A DNA stretch of 64,000 nt, taken from positions 2,480,001-2,544,000 of the forward strand of contig OZ242366.1 in NCBI GenBank assembly GCA_965208945.1, in the 5' to 3' direction. The DNA comes from JAPPLB01 sp965208945 (GTDB lineage: Bacteria; Acidobacteriota; Terriglobia; Bryobacterales; UBA6623). The notes under the pieces were generated by a model, which saw only the letters and a program-made list of their open reading frames with translations, ran no database searches and was not told the DNA's origin. Numbering within the stretch: position 1 is the stretch's first letter; each line of letters opens with the position of its first letter. The position numbers and the translations under genes are program-made. Of this stretch, positions 1 to 9,083 are shown piece by piece.

Positions 1-949
1 TGCGGTCCGCCACGCTTCTCTGCAGCATCCAGAAGCCGCAATCCGGATGGATGTAGTGAATCCGCTCCTCGCCAAGCACCTCGCAGGCATTCTCGATCCG
101 TGAAGCGATCAGATCCGCCGATTCGACCTCATTGTCCTTGATATCGACGACGCTCAATCCGATGCCGATTTTCGAGTCCAGGTCCTTCAGAACGGGTAGT
201 TCTTCATAGCCGCGCCGGGCGAACTCCAGCACGTAGTGATGCACATGCAGCGCGTTCAGCAAAGGCAGCAGGCTTTTCCAAAAGCCCTTCTGGATCGACT
301 GTCCTCCGTAGTTGCCGAAACAGATGTGCACCGCGCGCGTCGTTTGAATCCCGTCGAGGACATGGTTCAAGGCCTCGATGGCCCAGGGGGTGTCCTCGGG
401 ATGGCCGGAGATATTCGCCTCATCCACCTGCACTACGTCAGCGGGGATGCGCTCCAACTGTTTGCGCAAAACCTCGGCAATCGCGGCGCAGACCTTTCCG
501 TACGACCCGTAGTGGCGGTCGGTCACCGTCTTCGCCAGCATGTGCGGTCCCGTACACGTGAACTTGAGCGGCTTGGTCGTCAGGTTCCGGGTGAACTCGT
601 AATCGGCCGACAAGTTGAGCACGCCTTCCCCGATCTCGCTTTCCACAATCCCGGCCGGCGCCGCGCGAAAGCTCATCCCTTGGTCGGCCCGAAATGCTTC
701 GATGTCGGTGATCGAGTACCGTGTCTTGACTCCAGACATGCGGCTGACGAAGTAATCGATCATACCGTTCGTTTCCGGGTGGCTCGGGTCGAAACGGTTC
801 AACTCGCCGTCGGCTACGAGATCGATTCCGGCCAGCTCTTGTGTCTTCAGGACGACCGCGACGGCATCCCGCAAAGTGGTCTTCGACGAATCGCCATACA
901 ACCACCTCGGGATCGGATAGCTGCCAACGACCGTGGTCTGAATGCTCAT
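1..949 (-). CDS. MetE-like cobalamin-independent methionine synthase family protein (3' end outside the window)
   Basis: The translated minus strand begins MSIQTTVVGSYPIPRWLYGD and reads open to the window edge, so the C-terminus is missing. It matches the catalytic-domain fold of cobalamin-independent methionine synthase (UROD/MetE C-terminal superfamily), which transfers a methyl group from a folate to a thiol using zinc. Candidate zinc ligands are visible: HICFGN (His and Cys), a downstream Glu in LEFARRG, and the Cys of HPDCGFW. The protein starts directly with this domain, so it is a short single-domain homologue and not full MetE with its N-terminal half. The start ATG is the first one after an upstream stop. 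The true substrate may differ from homocysteine. Confidence 0.8.
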   Translation of the reverse strand, partial: MSIQTTVVGSYPIPRWLYGDSSKTTLRDAVAVVLKTQELAGIDLVADGELNRFDPSHPETNGMIDYFVSRMSGVKTRYSITDIEAFRADQGMSFRAAPAGIVESEIGEGVLNLSADYEFTRNLTTKPLKFTCTGPHMLAKTVTDRHYGSYGKVCAAIAEVLRKQLERIPADVVQVDEANISGHPEDTPWAIEALNHVLDGIQTTRAVHICFGNYGGQSIQKGFWKSLLPLLNALHVHHYVLEFARRGYEELPVLKDLDSKIGIGLSVVDIKDNEVESADLIASRIENACEVLGEERIHYIHPDCGFWMLQRSVADR

Positions 950-999
950 GTTTTCCCGATTATAGGCGAGCTTCCAGGCCACGGCTCCTGTCTGCGATC

Positions 1000-1956
1000 A
1001 TGATGCCGTTGACTCCGCTCCGCATCGGTATATCGAGTTGCCTTCTCGGCGAGACGGTCCGCTACGACGGGGGACATAAACGAGATCGATTTCTCGTAGA
1101 CACCCTTGGCCGGTACGTCGAATGGGTGCCGGTCTGCCCTGAACTGGAAGTAGGCATGGGTGTACCCAGGGAATCTCTCCGGCTTTTACGTTCGGCCGGC
1201 GAGACCCGTCTTGTCGCGATCAAGAGCCGTCAGGACCATACCCGCGTCATGCAGAAGTGGGTGCGCGCTCGGCTCGCAGACCTCGCCAAGGAAAGCCTCT
1301 GCGGCTACGTGCTCAAGTCACGATCACCGAGTTGCGGTATGGAGCGGGTCCCGATCTACGACGAAAACGGCGTTCCCGCGAAGAAAGGCATCGGGGCTTT
1401 TGCCGGCCCGCTGCTCGAGCGGTTCCCCCAGTTGCCTGTGGAAGAGGAAGGCCGCCTGCACGACTCCAAGCTGCGGGAAAACTTCATCGAGCGCCTCTTT
1501 GCCCGCAATCGTTTGCTCAACCTCTTCGCTGGCCGCTGGAAGAGCCGCGATGTCGTCGAGTTCCACACGCATCACAAGCTGCAGCTCATGTCCCATTCGC
1601 CGAAGGACTACCGCCAACTCGGCCTGCTCGTTGCAACCATCAAGCAAGTGCCCCGCCGGGGTTTTCGAGATCAGTATGAAAGCGGCTTCATGACCGCTCT
1701 GCGGAAGAAGGCCACCAGAGGGCGCCACGCCAATGTCCTGCAACATGCCGCGGGCTATGTCAGAGAAGGGATCGACTCATCTTCACGCCAAGAGTTGAGC
1801 AGCGTGATCGAAGACTTCCGTCAAGGCTTCGTACCCCTGATCGTCCCCATCACGCTCCTGCGTCACCATGTCCGCCGATTGAAGGTCGCCTATCTCGAGA
1901 ACCAGCACTACCTTGCGCCTCATCCGAAGGAACTCATGCTCCGCAACCACGTCTAG
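1000..1956 (+). CDS. DUF523 and DUF1722 (YbgA-like) fusion protein
   Basis: The start is placed at the tandem ATGATG because the conserved N-terminus RIGISSCLLGETVRYDGGHK follows at once; longer reading upstream runs into the divergent neighbour. Residues 1-150 are a DUF523 domain with the paired cysteines of this family (SSCLLG, KSRSPSCG). Residues 180-310 are a DUF1722/YbgA domain (HHKLQLMSHSPKDYRQLG). The two domains are commonly fused at about 320 residues, as here. The biochemical function is not firmly known; YbgA-type genes often sit near photolyase genes, but none is seen here. The TAG stop is part of the inverted-repeat terminus of the following element A. Confidence 0.85.
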   Translation: MMPLTPLRIGISSCLLGETVRYDGGHKRDRFLVDTLGRYVEWVPVCPELEVGMGVPRESLRLLRSAGETRLVAIKSRQDHTRVMQKWVRARLADLAKESLCGYVLKSRSPSCGMERVPIYDENGVPAKKGIGAFAGPLLERFPQLPVEEEGRLHDSKLRENFIERLFARNRLLNLFAGRWKSRDVVEFHTHHKLQLMSHSPKDYRQLGLLVATIKQVPRRGFRDQYESGFMTALRKKATRGRHANVLQHAAGYVREGIDSSSRQELSSVIEDFRQGFVPLIVPITLLRHHVRRLKVAYLENQHYLAPHPKELMLRNHV

Positions 1957-2133
1957 CCTGCATGTCTCACCACGCTGCGAGGCGAAGTGGGTGAGAGGGC
2001 CGTCAGTACGAGGCGCGAGCCGCTTGGCGCGCGCAGGCGTACTTGAACAGTACGTTGAGCACGGCAAGCAAGCGCAATGAAGTCCTGGCGGTCGTATCGC
2101 GTGCTTCGACCGTCGGGTGGTGAGAAATGCAGG
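1957..2133 (-). repeat. Element A copy 1 (full length, minus orientation)
   Basis: This copy starts with CCTGCATGTCTCACCAC and ends with GTGGTGAGAAATGCAGG, the inverted-repeat ends of the family. Orientation is defined by the half that reads CCCGACGGTCGAAGCACG next to its terminus, which here lies at the right. It begins on the base after the preceding stop codon. It carries the central CGTACT/AGTACG hairpin and has no credible ORF. Confidence 0.92.
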
Positions 2134-2168
2134 CTAGTTGAGAGCCGTCGGACTTCGGCTACGATGAG

Positions 2169-3101
2169 ATGCCGCCCATGCACATCCGACCCATGACCGA
2201 GGACGACCGTTACGAGGTCGCGGAGTTGATCTATGCGTCGATCAACACTTGGTACCAGAGCCACGCCCTGCCGCCAGGCTTCCGGGGCGGTCCCCGCGTT
2301 GCCGAGGTTTTCTACGACGTCTACAGTGTCCTCGACCCGGGCTGCGCGCTCGTGGCAGAAAACCCGGATGCCGGTCGGCTTGCGGGCTCGTGCTTCTACC
2401 ACCCGCGCGCGCACCACGTTTCCCTCGGCATCATGAACGTCCACCCGAACTACTTCGGGCAGGGCGCCGGTCGGGCTCTTCTGCAGGAGATCATCAATTA
2501 CACCGAGCAGCACGGCTACAATGCGCTTCGCCTCGTCCAGAGCGCTTTGAATCTCGACTCCTTTTCTCTGTACAACAAGGCCGGCTTCGTTCCTCGCTGC
2601 GCATATCAGGACATGGTGATCGCCGTCCCCAAGAGCGGCCTCGACTTCCGAACGCCCGATCTCGATCGAGTCCGGGATGCCACGCTTGACGATGTTCCCG
2701 GAATGCTGGCGCTGGAGAGGGAAGTCAGCGGGATCACCCGCGAGCAGGACTATCGCTACTTCATCGAGAACGCGCTCGGCTTCTGGCACATCAGCGTTTA
2801 TGAGAACGATGGAGGCGGCATCGAGGGTTTCCTGGCTTCCTGCGGTCATCCCGCCATGAACATGATCGGGCCGGGGGTATCACGTACTGAAGGCCAAGCC
2901 GCCGCGCTGTTGCTGCGCGAGCTCGATCAACACCGGGGGCGCTCACCGGTCTTTGTCGTTCCTGTGGAAAAGGACAAGCTTGTCCAGAGGCTTTATGGAT
3001 GGGGCGCCCGCAACTGCGAGTTGCACTTTTGTCAGGTGCGGGGAGAATTCCAATCTTATCGGGGTGTCAACCTGCCGACGTATCTACCCGAAACCGCGTA
3101 G
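2169..3101 (+). CDS. GNAT-family N-acetyltransferase with two GNAT-like domains
   Basis: The protein is about 310 residues, roughly twice a single GNAT domain. The N-terminal half (MHIRPMTEDDRYEVAELIYA) has the acetyl-CoA loop VHPNYFGQGAGRALLQEII, a good match to the Q/R-x-x-G-x-G/A signature. The second half restarts with RVRDATLDDVPGMLALEREV, typical of a GNAT beta1-alpha1 start, but has no clear acetyl-CoA loop and may only bind substrate. Family members acetylate amines of small molecules or proteins; the substrate cannot be read from sequence. ATG codons at 2169 and 2178 are both possible; the second aligns better with the GNAT start. Confidence 0.8.
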   Translation: MPPMHIRPMTEDDRYEVAELIYASINTWYQSHALPPGFRGGPRVAEVFYDVYSVLDPGCALVAENPDAGRLAGSCFYHPRAHHVSLGIMNVHPNYFGQGAGRALLQEIINYTEQHGYNALRLVQSALNLDSFSLYNKAGFVPRCAYQDMVIAVPKSGLDFRTPDLDRVRDATLDDVPGMLALEREVSGITREQDYRYFIENALGFWHISVYENDGGGIEGFLASCGHPAMNMIGPGVSRTEGQAAALLLRELDQHRGRSPVFVVPVEKDKLVQRLYGWGARNCELHFCQVRGEFQSYRGVNLPTYLPETA

Positions 3102-3125
3102 ACAGAGCAACCCCCGGTTGCTTGT

Positions 3126-5330
3126 TCAGCGAACGACTACCTTGCCGGTCGCGACATTGTCGAAGCGGTCGTAGACGCGCACGGCCACGGTGTGCTCGCC
3201 CGTCTCGACTGGCGGCGTAGCAAAGTCAAACGACAGTTCCCTTGCATCGAACAGTCGTGTGGCCGGCAACAGCGGTTCCCACTCCCCTCCGTCGAGCGAG
3301 TACTCGGCCCTGCCGAGCAGAGAAGCCGCGTCCGCCGCAGCGAACTGAACCCGCAAGGAACCTCCGTCGTGCTCCGCCTGAAGATCTCGAATGGCGGGCG
3401 CGGAATTGTCGATCGTGAACGGCTCGCTTACCTTTGAGACGCTCAGAGCCTCAGGTGCCGTGTTCGACGGCGAGTCTGAAGCCGTCACGCGAACTCGATA
3501 GACCCCGTCGGCGAAAGAAGTTCCATCCCAATCATGGTGGGACTCCTCGACGCCGTCTTGGAGCATCTTCCAGTTTTGCTCGTCTTCGCCGCGAATCTCG
3601 ACCTGATAAACGAGATCGTCACCGTTTTCGTCCTTCGCCACCCACCGCGCGCCCATCCGCCCTTGTGCTGCCGTCATCGGGGGTCCACTCGATGGGCCAC
3701 TCGATCGAGAGCGTTGCGCCACGGTCCGCCCCAAAGGGGGCAGCACCAGATTCCTGGCCTGAGCGGTACGCGGTTTCGAGGGTGGGAACCGATAGTTCGG
3801 AGGCGTCGCTTCCAGGTGAGTGATTACCGGGCGCACGTTCTTGGGCAAGTAGTATGCCCTGACCGCATCGAGCAGGGGCGATTCGTCACCTTGCCGTGAG
3901 AGGACGGCACGCCACTGCAAAAACCGCGCCGGAGGCGATCCTGACCGATCGCCTTCCGCAGAGCTAACCGCCTCTCCCCAACTGCTCCAGTTCTTTGAAG
4001 GGGTTGCCAAGTTTCCCGAGCGTGTTGCAACCGTGATCTCCGCACCCTGCGGCAACTGGTTGTCCCATTCCAGGCGCCCCCATCGAGCGAACCTTTTCGC
4101 GTCGAGCACGTCGGACTCGAACTCACCTCGCTCCGCCAACTCGGGTCCGAGCTCGTAGATTTTCCCGGCGTTGCTCGTCGCAAGCAGAACGGCGCCCGAG
4201 GGCCGATGCAGGAGGGCCGTGATCTGTTCGGAGGGCATCGTCGCAACCAACGTATTCAAGGTCTCCGACTCGACCCGGAATAGCCGTCCCTGCTCGCCCG
4301 TTGCCAACAACAACTTGCCGTTCGGGTCCGACCCCAAGGCGTAGACGGTATCCGTACCCGAGCTCCAAACTTTTCGCGGTTCGCCGTCGGGCAGAATGCG
4401 ATAAACCTCGCTGCCTCCCGTCAGACGCGTGGGCAAGGCCGATGAAGTCCCGGTCTGCAAGCGGGGCGCTCGAGGCTGAGCGCTCTGCGTTTGGGGGCGC
4501 TGCCGCCCGGCCTGCGGCGCCACGACTGAGCGCCGCGGGGGTGCGGCGGTGGTCTGGCGGTTGCCGACTGCGGCTCCGTAGATGCTGCCGTCGGCACCCA
4601 GGGTCAGCGCGGTGATTTCTTTCTTCGAGGACTGGTACATCACGAAGCCTGAAGCGGCGTCTTCGCCTTCCGAGACCCTCAGAATCAACGCACTCGGATC
4701 GGTCCCGACAATCAGGCTCCCGTTGTTGTCGACGAGCAGCGCACGGACGTGCGTCTCGCCTGTCTCAAAATAGACGTCGCCCTTGCCCGAGGGCGTCACA
4801 CGGAAGATCCTGCCTTCGTCTCCCGTGGCAACAAACAGGTTGCCGACGGAGTCGAATGCCAAGTCCCAGATATATTCCGTTCCGGGATCGAAGAACACTT
4901 CATATCGGCCCGAAGGGTCTATCTTGAAGATTTTCCCGGCAGGCGATGTCGCGGCGTAGACATTGTCGTTCGCGTCGATCGCGAGAGCGTGTACCTCGAT
5001 GTTGTCCCGCTCGAAAAACGTGCTCTTGCGTCCGTCCGCACCAATGCGAAAGACACTTGCCCGCGGGCCTCCAGCGGCGAACAGGTTCCCCTGGGAATCC
5101 TCCGCGAGCGCCCAAAGAAAGGAGGCGGGAGGCTCAAAACGCTCCTCAAGGCGTGGTGCAAGAATGAGCGTGCCGTCGCTGCGGATCGAGATCTCCTTGG
5201 CTTTCCCCTTGAGGAATTCCTGATAGCCGCTCTGCTCCCACCGCCGCGTCGTCTCGGAATGCACGGGTGCCGAAACCAGCGCGGCGATGGCCAGCAACGC
5301 CGCTCCTGCGGACCCGCCCTGGAGTCTCAT
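3126..5330 (-). CDS. Secreted beta-propeller protein with C-terminal Ig-like domains
   Basis: An N-terminal signal peptide (hydrophobic LLAIAALVSAPVHS) indicates export. Residues about 60-400 hold repeated blades with the pattern ALA-D-x-x-G-N-x-Y/F-A-A/G-T...G-x-I-F-R/K-I, as in SMP-30/NHL-type propellers. A proline- and glutamine-rich linker near residues 265-300 splits the blades. The C-terminal third (DENGDDLVYQVEIRGEDEQ onward) looks like fibronectin or Ig-type beta-sandwich repeats. It is probably a periplasmic or surface binding protein; no catalytic motif is seen. It lies five bases downstream of the S55 peptidase gene in the same direction, so the two are probably co-transcribed and may form a pair. 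Confidence 0.75.
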   Translation of the reverse strand: MRLQGGSAGAALLAIAALVSAPVHSETTRRWEQSGYQEFLKGKAKEISIRSDGTLILAPRLEERFEPPASFLWALAEDSQGNLFAAGGPRASVFRIGADGRKSTFFERDNIEVHALAIDANDNVYAATSPAGKIFKIDPSGRYEVFFDPGTEYIWDLAFDSVGNLFVATGDEGRIFRVTPSGKGDVYFETGETHVRALLVDNNGSLIVGTDPSALILRVSEGEDAASGFVMYQSSKKEITALTLGADGSIYGAAVGNRQTTAAPPRRSVVAPQAGRQRPQTQSAQPRAPRLQTGTSSALPTRLTGGSEVYRILPDGEPRKVWSSGTDTVYALGSDPNGKLLLATGEQGRLFRVESETLNTLVATMPSEQITALLHRPSGAVLLATSNAGKIYELGPELAERGEFESDVLDAKRFARWGRLEWDNQLPQGAEITVATRSGNLATPSKNWSSWGEAVSSAEGDRSGSPPARFLQWRAVLSRQGDESPLLDAVRAYYLPKNVRPVITHLEATPPNYRFPPSKPRTAQARNLVLPPLGRTVAQRSRSSGPSSGPPMTAAQGRMGARWVAKDENGDDLVYQVEIRGEDEQNWKMLQDGVEESHHDWDGTSFADGVYRVRVTASDSPSNTAPEALSVSKVSEPFTIDNSAPAIRDLQAEHDGGSLRVQFAAADAASLLGRAEYSLDGGEWEPLLPATRLFDARELSFDFATPPVETGEHTVAVRVYDRFDNVATGKVVVR

Positions 5331-5335
5331 AAGCC

Positions 5336-7264
5336 CTATTTCACCCGGAGTGTGATCGAATGGCTGCCGCTGACGATCCAGTCAAAGTCCATCGAGGTTT
5401 GTGCCAGAACAGACTGCCCCTCGATCACCATGCGTCCGCGGCTCGACGTTCTCATTACGGTGAGGACCGACAAAGGAATATTCGGCAACGTCTTGTCGTC
5501 CAGATGAGCAGTCGGCGACTGCTGCAGCAAGGTCGCATACAGTCGGTTGTTCACAGGTTCACGGTTCAAAGCCGCCACAGTTTCAGTGAGACTCAGGAGG
5601 CGGTTGCGCTCCACCGCGAACTTGCGGCTGCGGTCGAGCGTTACGGCATCACTTACCAGCAGGCGCAGCACGCCCTTCTGCGCATTCGGGGGCACCGTCA
5701 CGGAAAACGATTCGGTCAGACTCTGACCTCGATAGGGCCGCAGCACCACTTTCCCCGTTACGGTATCGCCGGGCCTCAGCTCTCGCTGATCCACCGAAGT
5801 CTGCTCAATCAGCGCGTGGCGCCGCTGCGGCATCAGCTCGATCGATACGTTGAAGCTTTCGAACACCGGGAACTCGCCGCTGTTCCTGAACAATGTGTTG
5901 AACTTATCACCGACCCACCCTGCCAGCGCCATCGGCGCTGGAATCGGCGTACCTGTTTCCGCTTGCATCGTCTGGAGATCAATGGTCTGGTCGCCCTGCA
6001 GTTCGATGCTCCCTTTCAGCCGGAACGTCGACTCGAGTGCGTAGTCATTGAGTCCGAACATCGAGTTGAACACCGTCATCATCATCAGGGGCGGCGTCCA
6101 CTTCTGGTTCTGGAAGACGTTGAAACGAAGCTCCTTCTGGTGAATCAAGGCGTCGTGTTCTCCAAAGCTCTTGACCTTCACGCGGACAGGGATCATCGTC
6201 GCGTTCTCGCCGAGCACGCCCATGATGCCGGAGTGGCGGTCCTGCCGGAGCGCCCCCACGATTTCCGCCGAATTCGCGAATTTGACCGGCCGGAAAGCGG
6301 AAGCCAGCACGGTCAGCACGTCGGCTGTCGCCATGGGCATCTCGATAGGTCCCATGTTGAACATGGGATGGCCAAAGGCGAGGACCCGCTTTCCGTCGTT
6401 GTAGGTGACCGTACCCAGTGCGGTCGCGGACGAATCTCCGGAGATCAGTACAGCCGCAACTGGCTCGCCCGGATTCAGAGCACCCGCGCCGGTCACTCGT
6501 GAAGAGCCGGCCGAGGCGCCCACGGCTCCGCCCTGCATCACGCGAACCCCCGACTCGCGGAAGAACCCGACGAACGCATCCACCACTGCTGGCTCCATGC
6601 CGGAGAAAGTCAATGGCGTCTCGATCGGCATCATGTAGGAGCCCGCCGGAAGTTGGGCCGTAGACGCATTCCAGACCCGTTCGGCGAGCCCGAGCATTCC
6701 CGCATCCGGTGCCGGCGCCGCCAGAGCCAGGGAACCGGCCGATGCTCCCTTCGAGTCCCCGGCAATCTTCGTATCGATCGGCCGGCCGGCGTCGAACTCA
6801 TTGATCTCGAGCATCAGATCGATCGGTGTGATCCCGGCTACAGCATCCGGCGAGAAAGTGCTGAATCGCAGCGAGACTGCCCCCAGCAGCTTGCCGTCGT
6901 GATAGACCGGACTGCCGCTCATGCCTCCAGCGACATTCGTGCGCGCCGCCTTGCCGCCCAGCTTAGCCAAGATGATGTGCTGTCCCGGCCCCCAAGTATT
7001 CCTCAGCACACCGATCACTTCTACCGGTATCGGCTCGGGAGTCGTCCCCACGAACGCCGTCCAGGCTGTCGCTTGCATTCCCGGCACTACATTTTCGAGA
7101 GGCAACACTTCAGCCGGTCCGGCCTGAGGAGGTCCTTCAGGATTCTGTCCCTGTCCGGCCGCCGACGGCAAGAAAGTCACCATGGTCAACGCTGCCGTCA
7201 CCACCGCCGCCTTGGCCAAACCACTTCGGGAGCGGAAACGGGGAATGAACAAAGCCATCCGCAT
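5336..7264 (-). CDS. SpoIVB-like (peptidase family S55) exported serine protease
   Basis: The S55 core is visible as VPGMQATAWTAFVG, VIGVLRNTWGPGQHIILAKL and the nucleophile motif GGMSGSPVY at about residues 114-122, followed by GAVSLRFS. A conserved FGHPMF lies near residue 299 and could supply the histidine. The N-terminus (LAKAAVVTAALTMVTFLPSAAGQ) is a signal peptide or anchor. Sporulation genes are not evident; such proteins occur in non-sporulating Acidobacteriota and probably act in envelope proteolysis. An in-frame extension to 7327 exists, but its first residues are encoded by element A, so I use the ATG at 7264 (7258 is the alternative). No strong Shine-Dalgarno is seen. Confidence 0.75.
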   Translation of the reverse strand: MRMALFIPRFRSRSGLAKAAVVTAALTMVTFLPSAAGQGQNPEGPPQAGPAEVLPLENVVPGMQATAWTAFVGTTPEPIPVEVIGVLRNTWGPGQHIILAKLGGKAARTNVAGGMSGSPVYHDGKLLGAVSLRFSTFSPDAVAGITPIDLMLEINEFDAGRPIDTKIAGDSKGASAGSLALAAPAPDAGMLGLAERVWNASTAQLPAGSYMMPIETPLTFSGMEPAVVDAFVGFFRESGVRVMQGGAVGASAGSSRVTGAGALNPGEPVAAVLISGDSSATALGTVTYNDGKRVLAFGHPMFNMGPIEMPMATADVLTVLASAFRPVKFANSAEIVGALRQDRHSGIMGVLGENATMIPVRVKVKSFGEHDALIHQKELRFNVFQNQKWTPPLMMMTVFNSMFGLNDYALESTFRLKGSIELQGDQTIDLQTMQAETGTPIPAPMALAGWVGDKFNTLFRNSGEFPVFESFNVSIELMPQRRHALIEQTSVDQRELRPGDTVTGKVVLRPYRGQSLTESFSVTVPPNAQKGVLRLLVSDAVTLDRSRKFAVERNRLLSLTETVAALNREPVNNRLYATLLQQSPTAHLDDKTLPNIPLSVLTVMRTSSRGRMVIEGQSVLAQTSMDFDWIVSGSHSITLRVK

Positions 7265-7294
7265 CTGCAAATAAGCATATAACAAGGCCCTTAA

Positions 7295-7470
7295 CCTGCA
7301 TTTCTCACCACCCGACGGTCGAAGCACACGATACGACCGCCATGAATTCGTTGCGCTTGCTTGCCGTGCTCAACGTACTGTCAAGTACGCCTGCGCGCGC
7401 CAAGCGGCTCGCGCCTCGTCCTGACGGCCCTCTCACCCACTTCGCCTCGCCACGTGGTGAGAAATACAGG
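7295..7470 (+). repeat. Element A copy 2 (full length)
   Basis: It has the left terminus CCTGCATTTCTCACCAC and the right terminus GTGGTGAGAAATACAGG. It belongs to the subfamily whose central loop lacks one T (GTACTGTCAAGTACG). It lies between divergent genes and extends an open frame into the upstream region of the S55 gene. Confidence 0.92.
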
Positions 7471-7570
7471 CTAATTTTCGCCGGACGACTGTTCGACAAC
7501 ACGCAATCAACTGCATGCAACTCAAGCTGGCGCAGCGGCCTCGCCTGCCGATTCCTCAACCAGTCGTTGT

Positions 7571-7576
7571 TAAAAT
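7571..7576 (+). promoter_or_regulatory. Candidate -10 hexamer TAAAAT before the DUF1844 gene
   Basis: TAAAAT lies eight bases before the ATG, so a start at the usual distance falls on or next to the start codon and would give a leaderless mRNA. No good -35 is seen. Confidence 0.3.
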
Positions 7577-7584
7577 AAGTCCCG

Positions 7585-8031
7585 ATGAGCGACGACTCGG
7601 AAAACCCGTCGATCAAGGTGAGCGATCGCAGACGCTTCTCGGCAGACGGCGAGCCCCTGGACCAGGAAGAGACTGCCGCAACGGGAGAATCCGTTGCCGA
7701 CGAGAATACGGCTGAGCCGGCGGAAGAGCGCGGAAGCGCGGCAAAATCCGCTACGTCTCCACCGCCGCTTCCAGCGGCCAGCTTCGAACTACTCGTCATG
7801 TCCCTTGGAGTGCAGGCGCAAATGGAGTTGACCGCAGCCAACGACGACGACGCGCCACCGCCCAATCTCGACATGGCTCGCCACACCATTGATCTGTTGG
7901 CCGTGCTCAAAGAGAAAACGAAAGGGAACCTCAGCTTGGAGGAGTCCCGGAGGCTCGAAAATACCTTGACCGAATTGCGGTTTCGCTATGTTCAGCGGGT
8001 GAACGAAATCAACGAGAAGGCCAAAGGCTAG
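7585..8031 (+). CDS. DUF1844 domain protein
   Basis: The protein is 148 residues. The first 60 residues are acidic and low in complexity. The C-terminal part (SFELLVMSLGVQAQMELTA and LDMARHTIDLLAVLKEKTKG) is the DUF1844 domain, an all-helical module common in Acidobacteriota and Planctomycetota with no settled function. ATG is the first in-frame start and no Shine-Dalgarno is evident. The TAG stop coincides with the terminus of the following element A. Confidence 0.85.
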   Translation: MSDDSENPSIKVSDRRRFSADGEPLDQEETAATGESVADENTAEPAEERGSAAKSATSPPPLPAASFELLVMSLGVQAQMELTAANDDDAPPPNLDMARHTIDLLAVLKEKTKGNLSLEESRRLENTLTELRFRYVQRVNEINEKAKG

Positions 8032-8209
8032 CCTGCATTTCTCACCACATGACGGCTGGAGCACGCGATACGGACCGCCAGGACTTCGTTGTGCTTGCTT
8101 GCCGTGCTCAACGTACTGTTCAAGTACGCCTGCGCGCGCCAAGCGGCGCGCGCCTCGTCCTGACGGCCCTCTCACGCATTTCACCTCGCCACGTGGTGAG
8201 AAATGCAGG
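8032..8209 (+). repeat. Element A copy 3 (full length)
   Basis: This copy begins on the base after the DUF1844 stop and has near-perfect inverted termini flanked by CTAG on both sides. The centre reads CGTACTGTTCAAGTACG, the intact form of the site used by the IS1111-group element at 46.7 kb. Confidence 0.94.
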
Positions 8210-8273
8210 CTAGGCGAGCGCGGGTGGGCTGTTGCAACCTGCCCGACGCCGGACACGCTCACCCAATCTGGTC

Positions 8274-9077
8274 ATGTTGACCGATTCCCAGATCACGGTC
8301 CTCGGATCAGGCACGAGCGTGGGCGTCCCCACGATCGGATGCCGATGCGCCGTGTGCCGATCCGACGACCCCCACGACAAACGACTGCGCCCGTCAATCC
8401 TCGTGACGTTTTCGGAGGCCGGCCAGGAACGAAACGTCCTGATCGACACGACCCCAGACCTGCGCCAACAGGCTCTCAGCGCCGGTATCACACGGCTCGA
8501 CGCCGTCCTCTACACGCACGCCCACGCCGATCACATCATGGGTTTGGATGACCTTCGCCCCTTCAACTATGGCCGCTCGGAGCGCATCCCGATCTACGGC
8601 ATGCCGGAAACCCTCCGCAGTCTTCGGCGCGTGTTTCCGTACGCCTTCGAGGGAGAAGCCCTTCATCCAGGGGGCGTTCCTCGCGTTGCGGGCCATGAGC
8701 TTAACGGTGCGGCCGTCGATCTGTTCGGAATGCTGTTCGAGCCGATCCCGATTCGGCACGGCCCGTTGACCGTGATGGGTTACCGATTCGGGCGAGCGGC
8801 CTATCTCACCGACCACAGTGACATCCCCGAGGAATCGCTGGCGAAGCTCCAGGGGCTCGATGTGCTTTTTCTCGATGCGCTTCGCCATGAGCCGCATCCG
8901 ATGCATACCTCCGTATCCCAAGCCATCGCCTGGGCTGAGCGTCTCCAACCGAAGCGTGCTTTCCTTACGCACATCTGCCATGACCTGCCGCATCGTGAGA
9001 CCAACGAGTCTCTTCCCCGGCATATCCGGTTGGCGCACGACGGCCTTCGGATTCGAGTCGTGGGAGCCGATTCGTAG
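8274..9077 (+). CDS. Metallo-beta-lactamase-fold hydrolase (PhnP/RNase Z-like)
   Basis: The N-terminus ITVLGSGTSVGVPTIGC and the cluster THAHADHIMGLDD (the HxHxDH metal site) identify an MBL-fold hydrolase. Later metal ligands are present as YLTDHSD and FLTHICHD. CRCAVCRSDDPHD is a cysteine-containing insertion typical of the PhnP-like subgroup, which includes cyclic phosphodiesterases. About 267 residues is normal for the family. I use the ATG at 8274; a TTG at 8232 would add an unrelated arginine-rich leader. It is six bases upstream of ribF and probably in one transcript with it. Substrate unknown. Confidence 0.85.
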   Translation: MLTDSQITVLGSGTSVGVPTIGCRCAVCRSDDPHDKRLRPSILVTFSEAGQERNVLIDTTPDLRQQALSAGITRLDAVLYTHAHADHIMGLDDLRPFNYGRSERIPIYGMPETLRSLRRVFPYAFEGEALHPGGVPRVAGHELNGAAVDLFGMLFEPIPIRHGPLTVMGYRFGRAAYLTDHSDIPEESLAKLQGLDVLFLDALRHEPHPMHTSVSQAIAWAERLQPKRAFLTHICHDLPHRETNESLPRHIRLAHDGLRIRVVGADS

Positions 9078-9083
9078 AGAGAC

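Noticed and set aside
841..999. Upstream extension of the DUF523/DUF1722 gene
   Set aside because: It overlaps the divergent MetE-like gene and lacks conserved residues; the family start lies at the ATG used.
5336..7327. Longer N-terminus of the S55 peptidase (starting MLRPSGGEKCRL)
   Set aside because: These residues are encoded by element A and recur in many spurious frames next to other copies, so they are not part of the protein.
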